DNA of 38,605 nucleotides from an uncultured Rubrobacteraceae bacterium (GTDB lineage Bacteria; Actinomycetota; Rubrobacteria; Rubrobacterales; Rubrobacteraceae): contig CADCVI010000089.1 in assembly GCA_902806105.1 (NCBI GenBank), positions 1-38,605 of the forward strand. Direction: 5' to 3'. A program made the translations under genes and the position numbers. Position 1 is the first letter of the stretch; each line of letters opens with the position of its first letter. Positions 37,009-38,605 of this stretch are shown here, one piece after another. The notes under the pieces were generated by a model. It made no database searches and had not been told where the DNA came from. It was given only the letters and a program-made list of their open reading frames with translations.

Positions 37009-37899
37009 CTGCCTGCGATCTCCTCGAAGCTGCCCGTCCGCGCCACCCTCCTGATCCTCCTTGTAGTCGCGGCCAGCTTGACGGGCTGCGGGCCTCTCTC
37101 GGCGCTCTCGGCGGGCGGCAGCCAGCCGCCGCCCGCCGGAGCCCTGGTCGTGAGCTTTATAGACGTGGGTCAGGGGGACGCGGTCCTCGTGCAGTCCGGT
37201 GGCAAGAGCTACCTGGTGGACGCGGGCAAGCCCCAGGAGGGTCCGAACGTCGTGGACTTCCTCAGGAGCCGCGGGGTCGAGTCGCTGGACGGCATCGTCG
37301 TCAGCAACCCTGATGCGGACCACATCGGGGGCTTCGTGGACGTCCTCGACGCCTTCGCGGTCTCGACCGTCTACCTCTCCGGTGACCCGAAGGGGACGGC
37401 GACCTACAACTCGTTTCTGCGCGGCGTCCGGGACGAGGGTTCGGTCGTGGAGGAGTCGCGCGACGGGGACGCCTACGACTGGGGCGGGACGAGGACCGAT
37501 GTGATCTCACCACCGGCAGGCGCCCTCTTCTCCGAGACCAACGACAACTCGGTGGGCCTCCTGCTGACGTTCGGCACCGCACGCGTCCTGCTCGCCGGGG
37601 ACGCCGAAAAGAAGGGCGAGGAGTACATGAGCAGCGGGGGCCACACAGGACCGCTGACCGTGTTGAAGGTCACGCATCATGGCTCCAACACGTCGTCGAC
37701 CCCGCTCTTCCTGAGCCGCTTCAAGCCGAAGATAGCCGTGATCCAGGTGGGGGAGGATAACTCTTACGGCCACCCTACCCCGCAGACGCTCAGGCGCCTC
37801 CAGACCGTGGGCGCAAAGGTCTTCCGCAACGACGAGCACGGGGACGTGATCGTAACCATCAAGGACAACAAAGCCGACGTTGCCGTCACGGAACCCTGA
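37009..37899 (+). CDS. ComEC-type metallo-beta-lactamase lipoprotein
   Basis: A metallo-beta-lactamase of the ComEC C-terminal type, here a separate protein. In frame upstream of the first canonical start (TTG 37078) lies a full lipoprotein signal: Lys/Arg, then TLLILLVVAASLTGC with lipobox Cys27. The only possible starts that include it are CTG 37009 or ATC 37018, just after the previous stop (TAGTCCCTG), so I give CTG. The domain has FIDVGQGDAVLVQ, NPDADHIGG, LLAGDAE, LKVTHHGSNTSS and YGHPTPQTL. In NPDADH the first His of HxHxDH is Asn. About 296 residues. As an outer-face lipoprotein it could cut DNA or phosphodiesters; ComEC's channel domains are not here. Confidence 0.8.
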   Translation: MPAISSKLPVRATLLILLVVAASLTGCGPLSALSAGGSQPPPAGALVVSFIDVGQGDAVLVQSGGKSYLVDAGKPQEGPNVVDFLRSRGVESLDGIVVSNPDADHIGGFVDVLDAFAVSTVYLSGDPKGTATYNSFLRGVRDEGSVVEESRDGDAYDWGGTRTDVISPPAGALFSETNDNSVGLLLTFGTARVLLAGDAEKKGEEYMSSGGHTGPLTVLKVTHHGSNTSSTPLFLSRFKPKIAVIQVGEDNSYGHPTPQTLRRLQTVGAKVFRNDEHGDVIVTIKDNKADVAVTEP

Positions 37900-37974
37900 G
37901 ATCATCCCTCAAGAACGACGCCTCCCCGTCTCTCCCCTCGTAGGTTAACGCCAGGGAGCAGCCCCTTTAGACCC

Positions 37975-38002
37975 TTGAGAAGCAGGGGCGGCCCTGTAGA
38001 CT
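37975..38002 (+). promoter_or_regulatory. Promoter of ssb
   Basis: TTGAGA (37975-37980) and TAGACT (37997-38002) with a 16-bp spacer. The leader of about 24 nt includes a strong AGGAGGAAAG ribosome binding site, unlike the leaderless genes. Confidence 0.5.
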
Positions 38003-38032
38003 GACGGCAAGAGAAAATGAGGAGGAAAGAAC

Positions 38033-38545
38033 ATGGTCAGCTTCAACCGCGTGATCCTGGCGGGTAACCTCACGAGGGACCCGGAACTGCGCTTCACGAA
38101 CAACGGCATCCCGGTCTGCGAGTTCGGCATCGCCGTCAACGAGCGGCGCGGCAAGGGTGCCGACGCCACCGAGCGCGCCAACTTCTTCGACATCACCGCC
38201 TGGCGAGAGCTCGGCGAGACCATCGCCAACTACAAGAAGAAGGGCGACCCGATCCTCGTAGAAGGCCGCCTACAATTCCGCTCCTGGGAGGCACAGGATG
38301 GCTCCAAGCGGAGCAAGGTAGACGTCGTCGCCGACAACGTCCAGTTTCTGAGCGGTCGTGGCGACGGGGATGGGGCCAACGGTGGCGGTGGCGGCGGCCA
38401 GCGCAGCCGCAGCGCTGCCGGAGCCCGCAGCGGCGGTAGCGGTGGCGGCGGCCGCGACGACGTCGACCTGAACGAAGAGGACTTCGACGACATCCCGTTC
38501 GCCCATCTCAACGTGAAGCGTTTTCAGGTCCGCGACATCCTTTAA
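38033..38545 (+). CDS. ssb: Single-stranded DNA-binding protein
   Basis: A 170-residue SSB. The OB fold covers about residues 1-110 (NRVILAGNLTRDPELRFTNN, FFDITAWRELGETIANY, the LVEGRLQFRSWEAQDG strand). A Gly/Arg/Ser-rich linker follows (about 112-142), then an acidic stretch with DFDDIPF (about 150-156). In most bacteria DDIPF is the very C-terminus and docks repair partners; here 14 more residues (AHLNVKRFQVRDIL) follow before TAA. The ATG has AGGAGGAAAG at good spacing. Usually ssb lies with rpsF and rpsR; here upstream are the DnaD/loader/Rad52-like and MBL genes. Confidence 0.95.
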   Translation: MVSFNRVILAGNLTRDPELRFTNNGIPVCEFGIAVNERRGKGADATERANFFDITAWRELGETIANYKKKGDPILVEGRLQFRSWEAQDGSKRSKVDVVADNVQFLSGRGDGDGANGGGGGGQRSRSAAGARSGGSGGGGRDDVDLNEEDFDDIPFAHLNVKRFQVRDIL

Positions 38546-38560
38546 CTCGAAGGACGTCCC

Positions 38561-38581
38561 TGCTTCCTCCGGTAGGAAGCA
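38561..38581 (+). terminator. Hairpin after ssb
   Basis: TGCTTCCT and AGGAAGCA form an eight-bp stem with a five-base loop 16 bases past the ssb stop. No T-run follows within the window, so it may be a terminator or part of the next gene's leader. Confidence 0.45.
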
Positions 38582-38605
38582 CTAGTCGTGAAGCGGTGCA
38601 GAGGT

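Overview
The window is high-GC, gene-dense bacterial chromosome. I infer a deep-branching actinobacterium of the Rubrobacter type. The support is the actinobacterial fhaA-fhaB-pstP-rodA-pbpA-pknB cell-envelope locus, very high third-position GC, many TTG starts, and the presence of mutL, which most classical Actinobacteria lack. Species assignment is inference only. No rRNA, insertion sequence, prophage integrase or CRISPR array was seen; there is one tRNA (Leu, anticodon CAG).

Layout. 1-3.3 kb: a Nudix hydrolase, a CoaC/EpiD-like flavoprotein with Ser at the usual Cys position, an SDR plus a coupled unknown gene, and a small decayed frame. 3.3-6.2 kb (minus): a beta-CASP metallo-beta-lactamase nuclease fused to a long coiled coil, followed by a coupled winged-helix protein. 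6.3-15.9 kb: a small unknown gene, then the minus-strand operon kinase(polytopic)-fhaA-fhaB-pstP-rodA-pbpA-pknB, which senses the wall and controls its synthesis by phosphorylation. 16-19.4 kb: an M4 metalloprotease with its emfourin inhibitor, a divergent pilin-like membrane protein, and a COG3146 acyltransferase-like gene. 19.5-22.7 kb: tRNA-Leu, a CARDB-like membrane protein, a lone RAM domain, a SnoaL-like protein and a GCS2-type ligase. 22.8-26.3 kb (minus): an EamA transporter, a secreted RTX-repeat protein and mutL. 26.4-29.4 kb: accB-accC and a DUF1385 membrane protein. 29.4-31.4 kb: a TetR regulator whose probable operator recurs before the next gene, and an SDR. 31.4-34.6 kb: a membrane protein coupled to a circularly permuted ATP-grasp enzyme, and small membrane proteins. 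34.7-38.6 kb: a DNA replication/recombination block of a DnaD-domain protein, a DnaC/DnaI-type loader ATPase, a Rad52/DdrA-like protein, a ComEC-type MBL lipoprotein and ssb.

The strongest cross-window signal is a leaderless promoter pattern: a TANNNT -10 box ending 8-9 nt before an ATG or GTG start recurs in front of many genes, with no Shine-Dalgarno. It also fixes several starts and exposes a seven-codon leader ORF before accB. The most interesting loci are the DnaD/loader/Rad52-like/ssb block, the coiled-coil beta-CASP nuclease, the SSB with an internal DDIPF tip, the lipoprotein with a non-canonical start, and the twin TetR sites.
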